A stretch of 5,531 bases of DNA. It comes from Vibrio tasmaniensis 1F-187. Its GTDB lineage: Bacteria; Pseudomonadota; Gammaproteobacteria; Enterobacterales; Vibrionaceae. Location: contig NZ_AJZM02000153.1 of NCBI RefSeq assembly GCF_000272405.2, positions 92,068-97,598 on the forward strand, read 5' to 3'. Shown here one piece after another: positions 1 through 5,531 of this stretch. Positions within the stretch are counted from its first letter, which is position 1. Each line of letters starts with the position of its first letter. The notes beneath the pieces are model-generated. The model saw only the letters and a list, made by a program, of their open reading frames with translations. It was not told the DNA's origin and searched no databases. The translations under genes were made by a program, and so were the position numbers.

Positions 1-38
1 TGTTTTATTCTTAAATACCGTACGCATGGCAAATAAAA

Positions 39-92
39 ATTAAATTATTACGATTAAATTATTTGATTTTATCGTGCATGAAAAATTTAATC
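39..92. repeat. AT-rich direct and inverted repeats
   Basis: ATTAAATTATT occurs at 39-49 and again at 53-63, a 14 bp period. GATTAAATT at 52-60 is repeated in perfect inverted form as AATTTAATC at 84-92. Related words (AATTTAA, TTTAATAC) continue to about 150. Such clusters can be regulator sites or curved DNA upstream of a promoter, but low-complexity AT sequence gives many chance matches, so function is unproven. Confidence 0.4.
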
Positions 93-229
93 TCACAAAT
101 GAAAATCGAAATTTAACGATAATTTAATACTTAAACGCAGGTTTAATACATAGAAGGTATTCACATAGGCCAAAACAAGATTGCGTTCTGTTGCAGTTAA
201 TTTAGTTGAGTCTATTAGTCAGATTAGTC

Positions 230-256
230 GGTATAGGTATAGGTATAGGTATAGGT
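230..256. repeat. GGTATA tandem hexamer repeat, four full copies plus GGT
   Basis: Four exact head-to-tail copies of GGTATA (230-253) are followed by a partial GGT (254-256). The run then degenerates into purine-rich GAGGTGGAAGAGGTG. It lies about 30 bp beyond the ltaE terminator hairpin and outside any gene. As a simple-sequence repeat it could vary in copy number by slipped-strand mispairing. No adjacent promoter was identified that it would tune. Confidence 0.9.
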
Positions 257-276
257 GAGGTGGAAGAGGTGAATGA

Positions 277-320
277 TTTTTTTTAAAAGACTAAAGCTTC
301 GTAAGGGAAGCTCTAGTCTT
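277..320 (-). terminator. Rho-independent terminator of ltaE
   Basis: Arms at 287-300 and 307-320 form a 14 bp stem with a 6-nt loop. Read on the minus strand every position pairs, with one G-U wobble (294/313). On the plus strand that position is an A-C mismatch, so the hairpin fits minus-strand transcripts best. The minus-strand transcript then continues with UUUU (288-285) and an A-run (284-277). It starts 29 bases after the ltaE stop codon. The U-tract is short, but stem length and placement make a terminator likely. Confidence 0.85.
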
Positions 321-349
321 AATTGCTTTAATGTGAATCTTGTTCAGCG

Positions 350-1354
350 TTAAAGCGCACTTTCCAACTTAGTTAGGAAAGTCGCGATGTCTTTTGAACT
401 GATATCTCTATGAGTAACAAAACGTACAGGGTTACCTGGTGACATTGTAATGCCTTGCTCTCCTAACTCCCGTGCGATACGGTTAATATCAATCGACTGA
501 TCTAACTTCGCAAACACAATATTAGTCTGAATGAAATCAGGGTTAACTGAGAAACCTTCTAACTTGCTTAGACCAATCGCTAGTTTTTTTGCGTTTTCAT
601 GGTCTACTTTAAGTTGAGCCACGTTCTCCGTGAGCGCCATTTTACCTGCTGCAGCAAGAATACCAGCCTGACGCATACCACCACCGACCATTTTACGCAA
701 TCGACGAGCTTTAGCGATGTACGCTTTGCTACCAAGAAGTAGAGAGCCAATCGGAGCACCCAAACCTTTTGATAAACAAATTGTCATCGAATCGAAGTGT
801 TGTGCGATCTCTTTAATGTGAACATCTAGTGCAGCCGCCGCGTTATAGACACGCGCGCCATCTAAGTGCATTTGCAGGCCGTGTTGGTTTACGAACTCAC
901 GCGCTTCCGCTAGGTAAGAGACTGGCAGCACTTTACCATTGATTGTGTTTTCTAAACTAAGAAGCTTAGTACGAGCAAAGTGGCTGTCGTCTGGCTTAAT
1001 CGCAGCAGCAAGCTTTTTAAAATCTAACGTGCCGTCAGGGTTGTTCTCGATTGGCTGAGGTTGAATCGAGCCTAATACTGCAGCGCCGCCAGCTTCGTAT
1101 TTGTAGTTGTGCGCTTGTTGGCCACAAAGGTATTCGTCACCACGCTCACAGTGCGCCATTAAACCCAGTAGGTTGGCCTGTGTGCCGGAAGAAGTGAACA
1201 TAGCCGCTTCAAAACCGGTTTCATTTGCAGCCCATTGTTCCAGTTCGTTGACGGTTGGGTCATCGCCATATACATCATCGCCTACTTCTGCATTTGCCAT
1301 TACATCACGCATAGCTTGCGAAGGTTTAGTTACGGTGTCAGAACGAAAGTCCAT
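350..1354 (-). CDS. ltaE: Low-specificity L-threonine aldolase
   Basis: A 334-residue PLP-dependent fold-type I enzyme that cleaves L-threonine and L-allo-threonine to glycine and acetaldehyde in the cytoplasm, a side route to glycine. The length matches E. coli LtaE (333 aa). Family landmarks recalled from that protein are all present: N-terminal FRSDTVTKPS (3-12), VGDDVYGDDPTV (24-35), SSGTQANL (55-62) in the cofactor phosphate region, the PLP-stacking His82 in AHNYKYEAGG, HLDGAR (163-168) with the cofactor-binding Asp165, SKGLGAPIGS with the Schiff-base lysine Lys196, GGGMRQAG (224-231), and RFVTHRD (311-317), whose arginine is expected to bind the substrate carboxylate. No truncation or missing key residue is seen. 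The ATG start has AGGAG six bases upstream. The NUDIX gene lies 40 bp upstream on the same strand, probably in the same transcript. Confidence 0.96.
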   Translation of the reverse strand: MDFRSDTVTKPSQAMRDVMANAEVGDDVYGDDPTVNELEQWAANETGFEAAMFTSSGTQANLLGLMAHCERGDEYLCGQQAHNYKYEAGGAAVLGSIQPQPIENNPDGTLDFKKLAAAIKPDDSHFARTKLLSLENTINGKVLPVSYLAEAREFVNQHGLQMHLDGARVYNAAAALDVHIKEIAQHFDSMTICLSKGLGAPIGSLLLGSKAYIAKARRLRKMVGGGMRQAGILAAAGKMALTENVAQLKVDHENAKKLAIGLSKLEGFSVNPDFIQTNIVFAKLDQSIDINRIARELGEQGITMSPGNPVRFVTHRDISSKDIATFLTKLESAL

Positions 1355-1360
1355 GTTTAT

Positions 1361-1365
1361 CTCCT
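1361..1365 (-). promoter_or_regulatory. Ribosome binding site of ltaE
   Basis: AGGAG on the minus strand, six bases before the ltaE ATG (1352-1354), has near-ideal spacing and supports that start. It lies in the 40 bp gap after the NUDIX stop codon. No convincing promoter is evident in that gap, which fits translation of ltaE from a transcript beginning upstream of the NUDIX gene. Confidence 0.85.
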
Positions 1366-1394
1366 AGAGTACTATTAGGTAGTCATATAATTGG

Positions 1395-1910
1395 CTATAG
1401 ATGGCCACATAGTTGGGCTTTGCTTAAACAAGCGATGGTTTTGGTATCGGTAATTTGATCGTTGCGAATTTTATGTTGCAGTTCTTCCAAGCTAAGTTCG
1501 ATAACCTCTATTACTTCATCTTCATCACATTCAAAGCGGGTAGTAAGGCTTAAGTCTTTTGCGATGAACAAGTGTTGGATCTCATCACAGAAGCCAGCTA
1601 AAGGGGTAACTTGTCCCAAGCTCTGGAAATAAGTTGCACTGTAACCCGTTTCTTCTTCGAGTTCGCGTTGTGCACATTGAAGAGGTGTCTCATCAATTTC
1701 CATCGTGCCAGCAGGGAGTTCCAAAAGCCATTTTTTAAGAGAAGGACGAAACTGGTTAATGAGGATGATTTTTCCAGACGAAGTGATAGGAAGAATAACG
1801 GCCGCGCCGGGGTGGTTTATTGTTGTATGTTTTACCACGACGTTCGTAGGGAGCGTCACGTTCTCTTCTATAAGAGAAATACTTTTCCATTGATGGATAA
1901 CTTTACTCAT
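1395..1910 (-). CDS. NUDIX hydrolase, ADP-ribose pyrophosphatase-like
   Basis: A 171-residue NUDIX hydrolase, numbered from the preferred start. The Nudix box G-x5-E-x7-RELEEETGY is complete at residues 68-90, with metal-binding glutamates expected at 83, 86 and 87. Around it, HPGAAVILP (33-41), QFRPS (53-57), ELPAG (64-68) and GFCDE (106-110) resemble the NudF/YqkG ADP-ribose pyrophosphatases, which split ADP-ribose to AMP and ribose 5-phosphate. The ADP-ribose signature proline expected 15 residues after the box is Ala105, with Pro103 two residues earlier, so the substrate is uncertain. The frame stays open to an ATG at 1965-1967 (190 aa). I prefer 1910 because the family domain begins there and GGAAAG lies 12 bases upstream, whereas the longer start has no Shine-Dalgarno and would leave only about a 9-nt leader from the predicted promoter. 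It probably heads an operon with ltaE. Confidence 0.88.
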   Translation of the reverse strand: MSKVIHQWKSISLIEENVTLPTNVVVKHTTINHPGAAVILPITSSGKIILINQFRPSLKKWLLELPAGTMEIDETPLQCAQRELEEETGYSATYFQSLGQVTPLAGFCDEIQHLFIAKDLSLTTRFECDEDEVIEVIELSLEELQHKIRNDQITDTKTIACLSKAQLCGHL

Positions 1911-1961
1911 GCAATCTGGCCACTTTCCTTGCCAATTTTTCTTATAACTGAAGACGTGTAC

Positions 1962-1980
1962 CACCATAACGTCTATGGTG
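1962..1980. repeat. Inverted repeat CACCATA-N5-TATGGTG
   Basis: A perfect 7 bp inverted repeat (1962-1968 and 1974-1980) with a 5 bp spacer ACGTC. It covers the alternative upstream ATG of the NUDIX gene and the predicted minus-strand transcription start near 1977. Its size and symmetry suit a dimeric regulator's operator. It could also fold as a small 5' hairpin, or be chance. I do not recognise it as a known regulator's consensus. Confidence 0.4.
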
Positions 1981-1983
1981 TCG

Positions 1984-2011
1984 AAAATAAAAGAAAAATT
2001 AGGGTTAACAA
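1984..2011 (-). promoter_or_regulatory. Candidate promoter of the NUDIX-ltaE pair
   Basis: On the minus strand, TTGTTA (2011-2006) is followed after 16 bp by TATTTT (1989-1984); each hexamer matches four of six sigma-70 consensus bases. Transcription would start near 1977. That gives a leader of about 66 nt to the preferred ATG at 1910, but only about 9 nt to the ATG at 1967. The region is AT-rich, so this is a moderate-confidence call. Confidence 0.4.
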
Positions 2012-2091
2012 TAGATTTAGTTTCACACCATTCGTGATGCTACTCTCATAATTGGAATCTATGATTGCGCGAAAATTGCAGCTTAACCATC

Positions 2092-2100
2092 TGATATAAA
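2092..2100 (+). promoter_or_regulatory. Possible upstream extended -10 element for ravA
   Basis: TGATATAAA fits the extended -10 form TG-N-TATAAA, which can work with a poor -35. The nearest -35-like sequence (TTGCAG, 2076-2081) is only 13 bp away, too close for normal spacing. If active it would start near 2107 and give ravA a leader of about 90 nt. It is weaker evidence than the candidate promoter at 2124-2152. Confidence 0.25.
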
Positions 2101-2123
2101 GGCAACTAAATAATAAAAGATAC

Positions 2124-2152
2124 TTGTAACAAAGTGCTAACAAATGTATAAA
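2124..2152 (+). promoter_or_regulatory. Candidate ravA-viaA promoter with internal direct repeat
   Basis: TTGTAA (2124-2129) and TATAAA (2147-2152) are separated by exactly 17 bp; the -10 matches five of six sigma-70 consensus bases. The predicted start near 2159 gives a leader of about 39 nt. The heptamer TAACAAA occurs at 2127-2133 and again at 2138-2144, an 11 bp step or about one helical turn, inside the core promoter. A protein bound there would block or contact RNA polymerase. Confidence 0.6.
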
Positions 2153-2186
2153 AACGTATCTACACTCTCAACTGTTCAAAGATTTT

Positions 2187-2191
2187 CGGAG
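2187..2191 (+). promoter_or_regulatory. Ribosome binding site of ravA
   Basis: CGGAG ends six bases before the ATG at 2198. This standard spacing supports that start, which also lines up with the N-terminus of E. coli RavA as recalled. Confidence 0.8.
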
Positions 2192-2197
2192 TAACGC

Positions 2198-3853
2198 ATG
2201 AACCCTTCTATTTCCTCACATGCTGACAAGGCGCTACTCTCTGAAAGAATCAATAAATTAGCGCATGCTCTCTCTGATGGCGTTTATGAAAGAGAAGACA
2301 CCATTAAGCTTTGTTTACTGGCGGCTCTGGCTGGCGAAAGTGTGTTCCTATTGGGCCCTCCGGGTATCGCAAAAAGCCTTATCGCTAAACGCCTCATCCA
2401 GGCTTTTGACAACAGTAGCTACTTCGAATATTTGATGACACGTTTCTCTACTCCTGAGGAAGTGTTCGGCCCACTAAGCATTCAAGAATTAAAAGACAAC
2501 GGTCGTTACGTAAGGCTGACCGAAGGCTACCTACCAACCGCGCAAGTCGTATTCCTTGATGAGATCTGGAAAGCAGGCCCTGCCATTCTCAATACGTTAC
2601 TGACTGTGGTTAACGAAAAGACATTTAAAAACGGCGCAGACATTGAGCGTGTGCCGATGCGCTTGTTGGTTTCAGCGTCTAATGAACTTCCTGACGAAGA
2701 CAGTGGACTAGAAGCACTTTATGACCGAATGTTAGTTCGCGTGTTCGTCAACCGTATTCAAAACAAACAAAACTTCAAATCGATGCTAACGACAGGTACT
2801 TCTCAAGAAGCCGTCATTCCAAAAGGGTTAGCGATTACAGACATTGAATATCATCAATGGCAGAAAGAACTCGATAATCTGGAGTTGACGGATAATTCGT
2901 TTAACAAGTTATTTGAGCTAAAAACCATGCTTGAAGACACGGTTAAGAAGCAAGGCTCAGCGTCAGAGTCGGATTTGTATGTTTCGGACAGACGCTGGAA
3001 GAAAGCGGTTAAACTATTGAAAGCGAGCGCATTTTTCAGTGGCCGTGATAGCGTTAACCCGCTCGATATTATGCTTCTTCAAGATTGTTTGTGGCATAGC
3101 CCTGAATCTCGCGATGTGGTTCGTAGCGTTGTAAAAGATTTTGCGTTGAACCGAGCGTTTGATCAGCAAGAGTCGAAATCTCAAATTGAAATGTCTCGTG
3201 AAGAGCTAGAAGAGATTCAAGATGATGTTGAATCGACTCTGTCGGTGTCGCTCTCAGTGGAGTCAACCAGTGGCTTACGACGTAAAGACGTTTACCAAAA
3301 TGATATCAAGAACGCGAAAATGTACAGCGTCGGTAGCGCATACAATCTTATTAAATTGGTTATGCTGCAAAGCAATATGTCGGTGTCTGAATCTGAGAAA
3401 GGTGATAGTCGTTGGGTGTATGTAGCCAAAGATGATTTTGACCGCGTTCTAAAAGAAGGTCATGGCGATATTTATGGTTACGTAAACGAAAACAAAAATC
3501 TATGCCGCTTAAAGCTCGACTTGGATGCATCGAATCAATTAGTGATCAAAGATATTGCTAATCGTTCTGTATTGGTGAGTGTGGTGACTACTGACGGTTT
3601 AGATCAAGAACTGTATAACAAGTGGTTGAATGGCGCTGAGAAAGCCCTAGAACAGTTAACTGCAGCTGAATTCAAGTTAAAAAGAGTACGCACTGAATTC
3701 CATGACGCATTACCGCATAACTATATTGACCCTGATTTACCGAAAGCGATGGAATCAAGCTTACAGGCGGTAACACAAGAGCTTGAAACGACAAAAGTGA
3801 AGAGTAGCAAGATCGCGCAACGCATTAAGTTCATGAGTCAGTACTTTGAGTAA
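2198..3853 (+). CDS. ravA: RavA, MoxR-family AAA+ ATPase
   Basis: A 551-residue cytoplasmic AAA+ ATPase of the MoxR family that acts with the VWA protein ViaA. In E. coli RavA forms hexamers, binds the inducible lysine decarboxylase LdcI through its LARA domain, and with ViaA affects respiratory complexes and aminoglycoside sensitivity. The ATPase half is very close to E. coli RavA as recalled: Walker A GPPGIAKS (53-60, Lys59), [15 protein letters not shown] (80-94), Walker B VVFLDE (117-122), sensor-1 ASNELP (160-165), arginine-finger region LYDRMLVR (174-181) and the sensor-2 region [10 protein letters not shown] (261-270). Beyond about 320 the protein diverges. An acidic, serine-rich stretch (326-360) precedes a LARA-like beta region (about 365-465) and a C-terminal helical, probably coiled-coil tail (470-551). 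It is about 53 residues longer than the 498-aa E. coli protein. The gene leads the operon with viaA, 12 bp downstream. Confidence 0.95.
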   Translation: MNPSISSHADKALLSERINKLAHALSDGVYEREDTIKLCLLAALAGESVFLLGPPGIAKSLIAKRLIQAFDNSSYFEYLMTRFSTPEEVFGPLSIQELKDNGRYVRLTEGYLPTAQVVFLDEIWKAGPAILNTLLTVVNEKTFKNGADIERVPMRLLVSASNELPDEDSGLEALYDRMLVRVFVNRIQNKQNFKSMLTTGTSQEAVIPKGLAITDIEYHQWQKELDNLELTDNSFNKLFELKTMLEDTVKKQGSASESDLYVSDRRWKKAVKLLKASAFFSGRDSVNPLDIMLLQDCLWHSPESRDVVRSVVKDFALNRAFDQQESKSQIEMSREELEEIQDDVESTLSVSLSVESTSGLRRKDVYQNDIKNAKMYSVGSAYNLIKLVMLQSNMSVSESEKGDSRWVYVAKDDFDRVLKEGHGDIYGYVNENKNLCRLKLDLDASNQLVIKDIANRSVLVSVVTTDGLDQELYNKWLNGAEKALEQLTAAEFKLKRVRTEFHDALPHNYIDPDLPKAMESSLQAVTQELETTKVKSSKIAQRIKFMSQYFE

Positions 3854-3854
3854 G

Positions 3855-3862
3855 AGGGGGAG
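3855..3862 (+). promoter_or_regulatory. Strong ribosome binding site of viaA
   Basis: AGGGGGAG lies between the ravA stop (3851-3853) and the viaA ATG (3866). The AGGGGG portion is five bases from the start codon. The close spacing suggests translational coupling to ravA, and the strong site suits production of ViaA in proportion to RavA. Confidence 0.8.
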
Positions 3863-3865
3863 CAT

Positions 3866-5311
3866 ATGTTAGGAGCTGACGGCTTAAACCTCGCTTTGAT
3901 GGTGGCTGACTCAGGTATCATTGATACCGCGATGAATGATCTTATCGCTCGTTCTCAAGTGATGATGGCTGCTGAGAATAAAGGTGTGAAAACATCAGTC
4001 AAAAACCACTTAGTTAAATGGCGCGGTAAAGTAAAAAAACGCGTCACTAAAGTGTGTGAAACCGACCGTTTCCAAGAGGAAATCGCACTTTACCAAGAAG
4101 TGATTTACTGGGATGAATCTCAGTTTTTTGACGAGATTGATCGCGTTATTAAGAAGCTGGAGTGGCACTCAGCATTTTATCTACAAGCAAGACGTTTGAT
4201 GGAAAACAATAAAGGTGTTTATAACGCGATGTTTCCACATTACTTTTGTGATCAATGGTACCAATCGCTGTCAGATGCCATCAAACAAGCTCAAGTCACC
4301 GAACTCGAAACAAGCAAAGAAAAAGTCTTAGCTGATCTTTATCAGCGCATGGAAACCATGAAAAACATGGACAAAGTGACAGAGTCGGGCGATGAAGGCA
4401 GTGTAGGGCGTTTGTGGGACATGGCATCGGCCAAATTAAGCAAAACAGACCTAACCATCATGAAGCGCCACGCTGAGTTTCTGAATAAGCACAAGGGTTT
4501 GCAAGAGATCGCAGAAAAACTAGGACGTATGGCTGGTGAGGAAGATGATCCTTCGCTACACAAAGCTCCTGTAGAAGAACTGCAGATGGTTGAAGAGAAA
4601 AGCGATGAAGCGGTCGATGATATTGTTGGGATTCACGAAAGTGATGATCTCAACAAGATGCTGCCAAACGAAACCATGTTCCTCGCTTACCCTGAACTTG
4701 AGGTTATCTTTTATAAGCACTTGGCCGACAAGCGTTTATTGAGCTATCGTTCGCAAGGTAAATCACGGACATTACGTAAAGTAAAAGCGCAAAAGCCTGA
4801 TAGCAAAAACGTCGATATTGAAAAAGGGCCGTTCATCGTCTGTGTGGACGCTTCTGGTTCTATGAGTGGGTTCCCAGAGCAGTCAGCCAAAGCAATGGCT
4901 TACGCTTTGATGCAAATCGCGCTTGCGGAAGAGAGAGACTGTTACGTGATTCTGTTCTCTTCTGAGCAGATTACCTATGAGTTAACAAGGCAAGATGGCC
5001 TGCGTGAAGCGAGCGACTTCTTAAGCTATTCATTCCACGGCGGTACGGATCTAGAACCTGTACTCATGAAGTCGATTGATTTGATGACGGGTGACAAATA
5101 CAAGAACGCAGATTTGATCGTGCTTTCTGACTTTATTGCTCCTAAGCAGTCTGATGAAATGATTGCTCAGGTCGAAAAATTGAAAGAGCACAAAAACCGT
5201 TTTCATGCGGTTAGTCTTTCGAAATATGGCAACCCACAACTTATGACGATGTTTGACCATTGTTGGGCTTACCATCCAAGTCTAGTCGGTCGTTTTATGA
5301 AGAAGTGGTAA
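3866..5311 (+). CDS. viaA: ViaA, VWA-domain partner of RavA
   Basis: A 481-residue von Willebrand factor A protein, close in length to E. coli ViaA (483 aa). It stimulates the RavA ATPase and is thought to deliver targets. In E. coli the pair has been linked to fumarate reductase, complex I and aminoglycoside uptake. The N-terminal two thirds (1-315) is alpha-helical and charged, with conserved patches GRLWDMASAKL (181-191), EFLNKHKGL (204-212) and HESDDLNKMLPNE (257-269), which align with E. coli ViaA as recalled. The VWA domain (321-481) carries an intact metal-ion-dependent adhesion site: Asp328, Ser330 and Ser332 in DASGS, Thr394 in HGGTD and Asp422 in SDF. No signal peptide or membrane segment is visible. 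The ATG is set by the preceding AGGGGGAG. Transcription is from the ravA promoter and probably ends at the hairpin 27 bp after the stop. Confidence 0.95.
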   Translation: MLGADGLNLALMVADSGIIDTAMNDLIARSQVMMAAENKGVKTSVKNHLVKWRGKVKKRVTKVCETDRFQEEIALYQEVIYWDESQFFDEIDRVIKKLEWHSAFYLQARRLMENNKGVYNAMFPHYFCDQWYQSLSDAIKQAQVTELETSKEKVLADLYQRMETMKNMDKVTESGDEGSVGRLWDMASAKLSKTDLTIMKRHAEFLNKHKGLQEIAEKLGRMAGEEDDPSLHKAPVEELQMVEEKSDEAVDDIVGIHESDDLNKMLPNETMFLAYPELEVIFYKHLADKRLLSYRSQGKSRTLRKVKAQKPDSKNVDIEKGPFIVCVDASGSMSGFPEQSAKAMAYALMQIALAEERDCYVILFSSEQITYELTRQDGLREASDFLSYSFHGGTDLEPVLMKSIDLMTGDKYKNADLIVLSDFIAPKQSDEMIAQVEKLKEHKNRFHAVSLSKYGNPQLMTMFDHCWAYHPSLVGRFMKKW

Positions 5312-5337
5312 CGTCGAATTCCTTAATTTGCTCCATT

Positions 5338-5387
5338 TTGCTGCGTGTTTATTGATTGAAGAGATCGAACATGCAGCAATTTGATTT
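5338..5387 (+). terminator. Probable terminator of the ravA-viaA operon
   Basis: TTGCTGCGTGTTT (5338-5350) pairs with GAACATGCAGCAA (5367-5379) to give a 13 bp stem with two G-U wobbles and a 16-nt loop. It is followed by TTTGATTT, an interrupted U-tract. It begins 27 bp after the viaA stop. The large loop and broken U-tract make it less canonical than the ltaE terminator, but no other strong hairpin lies between viaA and the tRNA promoter. Confidence 0.6.
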
Positions 5388-5407
5388 AAATGTCAGCAAA
5401 CGGAATT

Positions 5408-5452
5408 GAAATTCATTTTTTTGTTTGACTATCTTCACTCAATCCGTAAAGT
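5408..5452 (+). promoter_or_regulatory. Stable-RNA-type promoter for the tRNA gene or operon
   Basis: TTGACT (5425-5430), five of six consensus bases, and TAAAGT (5447-5452), four of six, are 16 bp apart, giving a predicted start near 5459. Upstream (5408-5422) is an AT-rich tract ending in seven T, resembling an UP element. Downstream is a GC-rich discriminator, AGGCACCCG. This combination is typical of stable-RNA promoters that respond to growth rate and ppGpp. A leader of about 49 nt would precede the tRNA. Confidence 0.75.
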
Positions 5453-5507
5453 AGGCACCCGAACACAGCGGGGCTAACGTTTAGTCGGTTCTAACGTGTT
5501 GAAAAAT

Positions 5508-5531
5508 GGCGCCTTGGCAGAGTGGCTATGC
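5508..5531 (+). tRNA. tRNA gene, 5' part only, probably tRNA-Cys
   Basis: The window ends 24 bases into a tRNA. GGCGCCT (5508-5514) is the acceptor 5' strand, followed by T8 and G9. GCAG (5517-5520) is the D-stem 5' strand, then an AGTGG-type D-loop with G18 G19 at 5524-5525, and ATGC returning for the D-stem. Position 13-22 would be a G-A mismatch, comparable to the A-A mismatch of E. coli tRNA-Cys. The start resembles bacterial tRNA-Cys genes as recalled. The anticodon lies outside the window, so the identity is inferred. It may be the first gene of a tRNA cluster. Confidence 0.8.

Larger units (their letters stand above)
1..349. other. Gene-free AT-rich intergenic region
   Basis: No coding region is supportable here. 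The only ATG-initiated frames in the first 180 bases are a 5-codon one at about 26 and a 12-codon one at about 76, neither with a Shine-Dalgarno sequence. The first 150 bases are very AT-rich and full of ATTAAATT/AATTTAAT words. A GGTATA tandem repeat lies at 230-256 and the ltaE terminator at 287-320. The AT-rich part could be the control region of a gene left of the window, but no single promoter stands out from the background. Confidence 0.7.

Noticed and set aside
74..98. CRP-like half sites (TGTGA and TGCAC on the minus strand)
   Set aside because: The spacing between the half sites is far from the TGTGA-N6-TCACA arrangement and only one half matches well.
76..114. 12-codon ATG frame in the left AT-rich region
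   Set aside because: It has no Shine-Dalgarno, a very short Lys/Ile/Asn-rich product expected from AT-rich sequence, and no nearby gene to attenuate.
1107..1367. Plus-strand 86-codon open frame inside ltaE
   Set aside because: It is a shadow of the conserved N-terminal third of ltaE with a cysteine- and serine-rich, featureless translation.
1611..2051. Plus-strand 146-codon open frame overlapping the NUDIX gene
   Set aside because: It lies antisense to a gene with a complete Nudix box, its product has no recognisable motif, and it reads through the divergent promoter region.
3069..3425. Short open frames on both strands within ravA
   Set aside because: Both overlap the ravA reading frame, have no supporting ribosome binding site I could see and no recognisable domain.
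4342..5275. Minus-strand 73- and 74-codon frames within viaA
   Set aside because: They are antisense to conserved ViaA sequence, including the VWA domain, and look like chance frames.
5405..5422. GAAT-TGAA-ATTC hairpin followed by T-run as a second terminator
   Set aside because: The stem is only four A-T-rich pairs and the T-run is better explained as part of an AT-rich element upstream of the tRNA promoter.

Overview
This window looks like chromosomal DNA of a marine gammaproteobacterium, most likely Vibrio or a close relative. The reasons are close resemblance (recalled, not searched) to the enterobacterial LtaE, RavA and ViaA proteins, AT-rich intergenic DNA around moderate-GC genes, and a tRNA promoter with a GC-rich discriminator. 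I see no mobile element, phage gene or CRISPR array. Nothing here clearly amounts to an undescribed system. The most interesting part is a RavA-ViaA operon whose RavA has a diverged, enlarged C-terminal half.

Layout. Positions 1-349 hold no gene. They contain AT-rich repeats, a four-copy GGTATA tandem repeat and the ltaE terminator. Two minus-strand genes follow: a low-specificity L-threonine aldolase (ltaE, 350-1354) and, 40 bp upstream of it, an ADP-ribose-pyrophosphatase-like NUDIX hydrolase (1395-1910, possibly starting at 1967). No terminator is visible between them, so they are probably one transcript. A divergent intergenic region to 2197 carries candidate promoters for both directions. 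On the plus strand come ravA (2198-3853), a MoxR-family AAA+ ATPase, and viaA (3866-5311), its von Willebrand factor A partner, separated by 12 bp with a strong ribosome binding site. A hairpin terminator (5338-5387) closes the operon. A stable-RNA-type promoter (5408-5452) then leads to the first 24 bases of a tRNA, probably tRNA-Cys, cut by the window edge.

How the genes work together. RavA and ViaA form an ATPase/VWA chaperone-like pair, known in E. coli to act on respiratory complexes, to bind the lysine decarboxylase LdcI, and to raise aminoglycoside sensitivity. LtaE is a PLP enzyme that cleaves threonine and allo-threonine to glycine and acetaldehyde. The NUDIX enzyme probably hydrolyses a nucleoside diphosphate derivative such as ADP-ribose. 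I see no direct biochemical link between the two divergent gene pairs.
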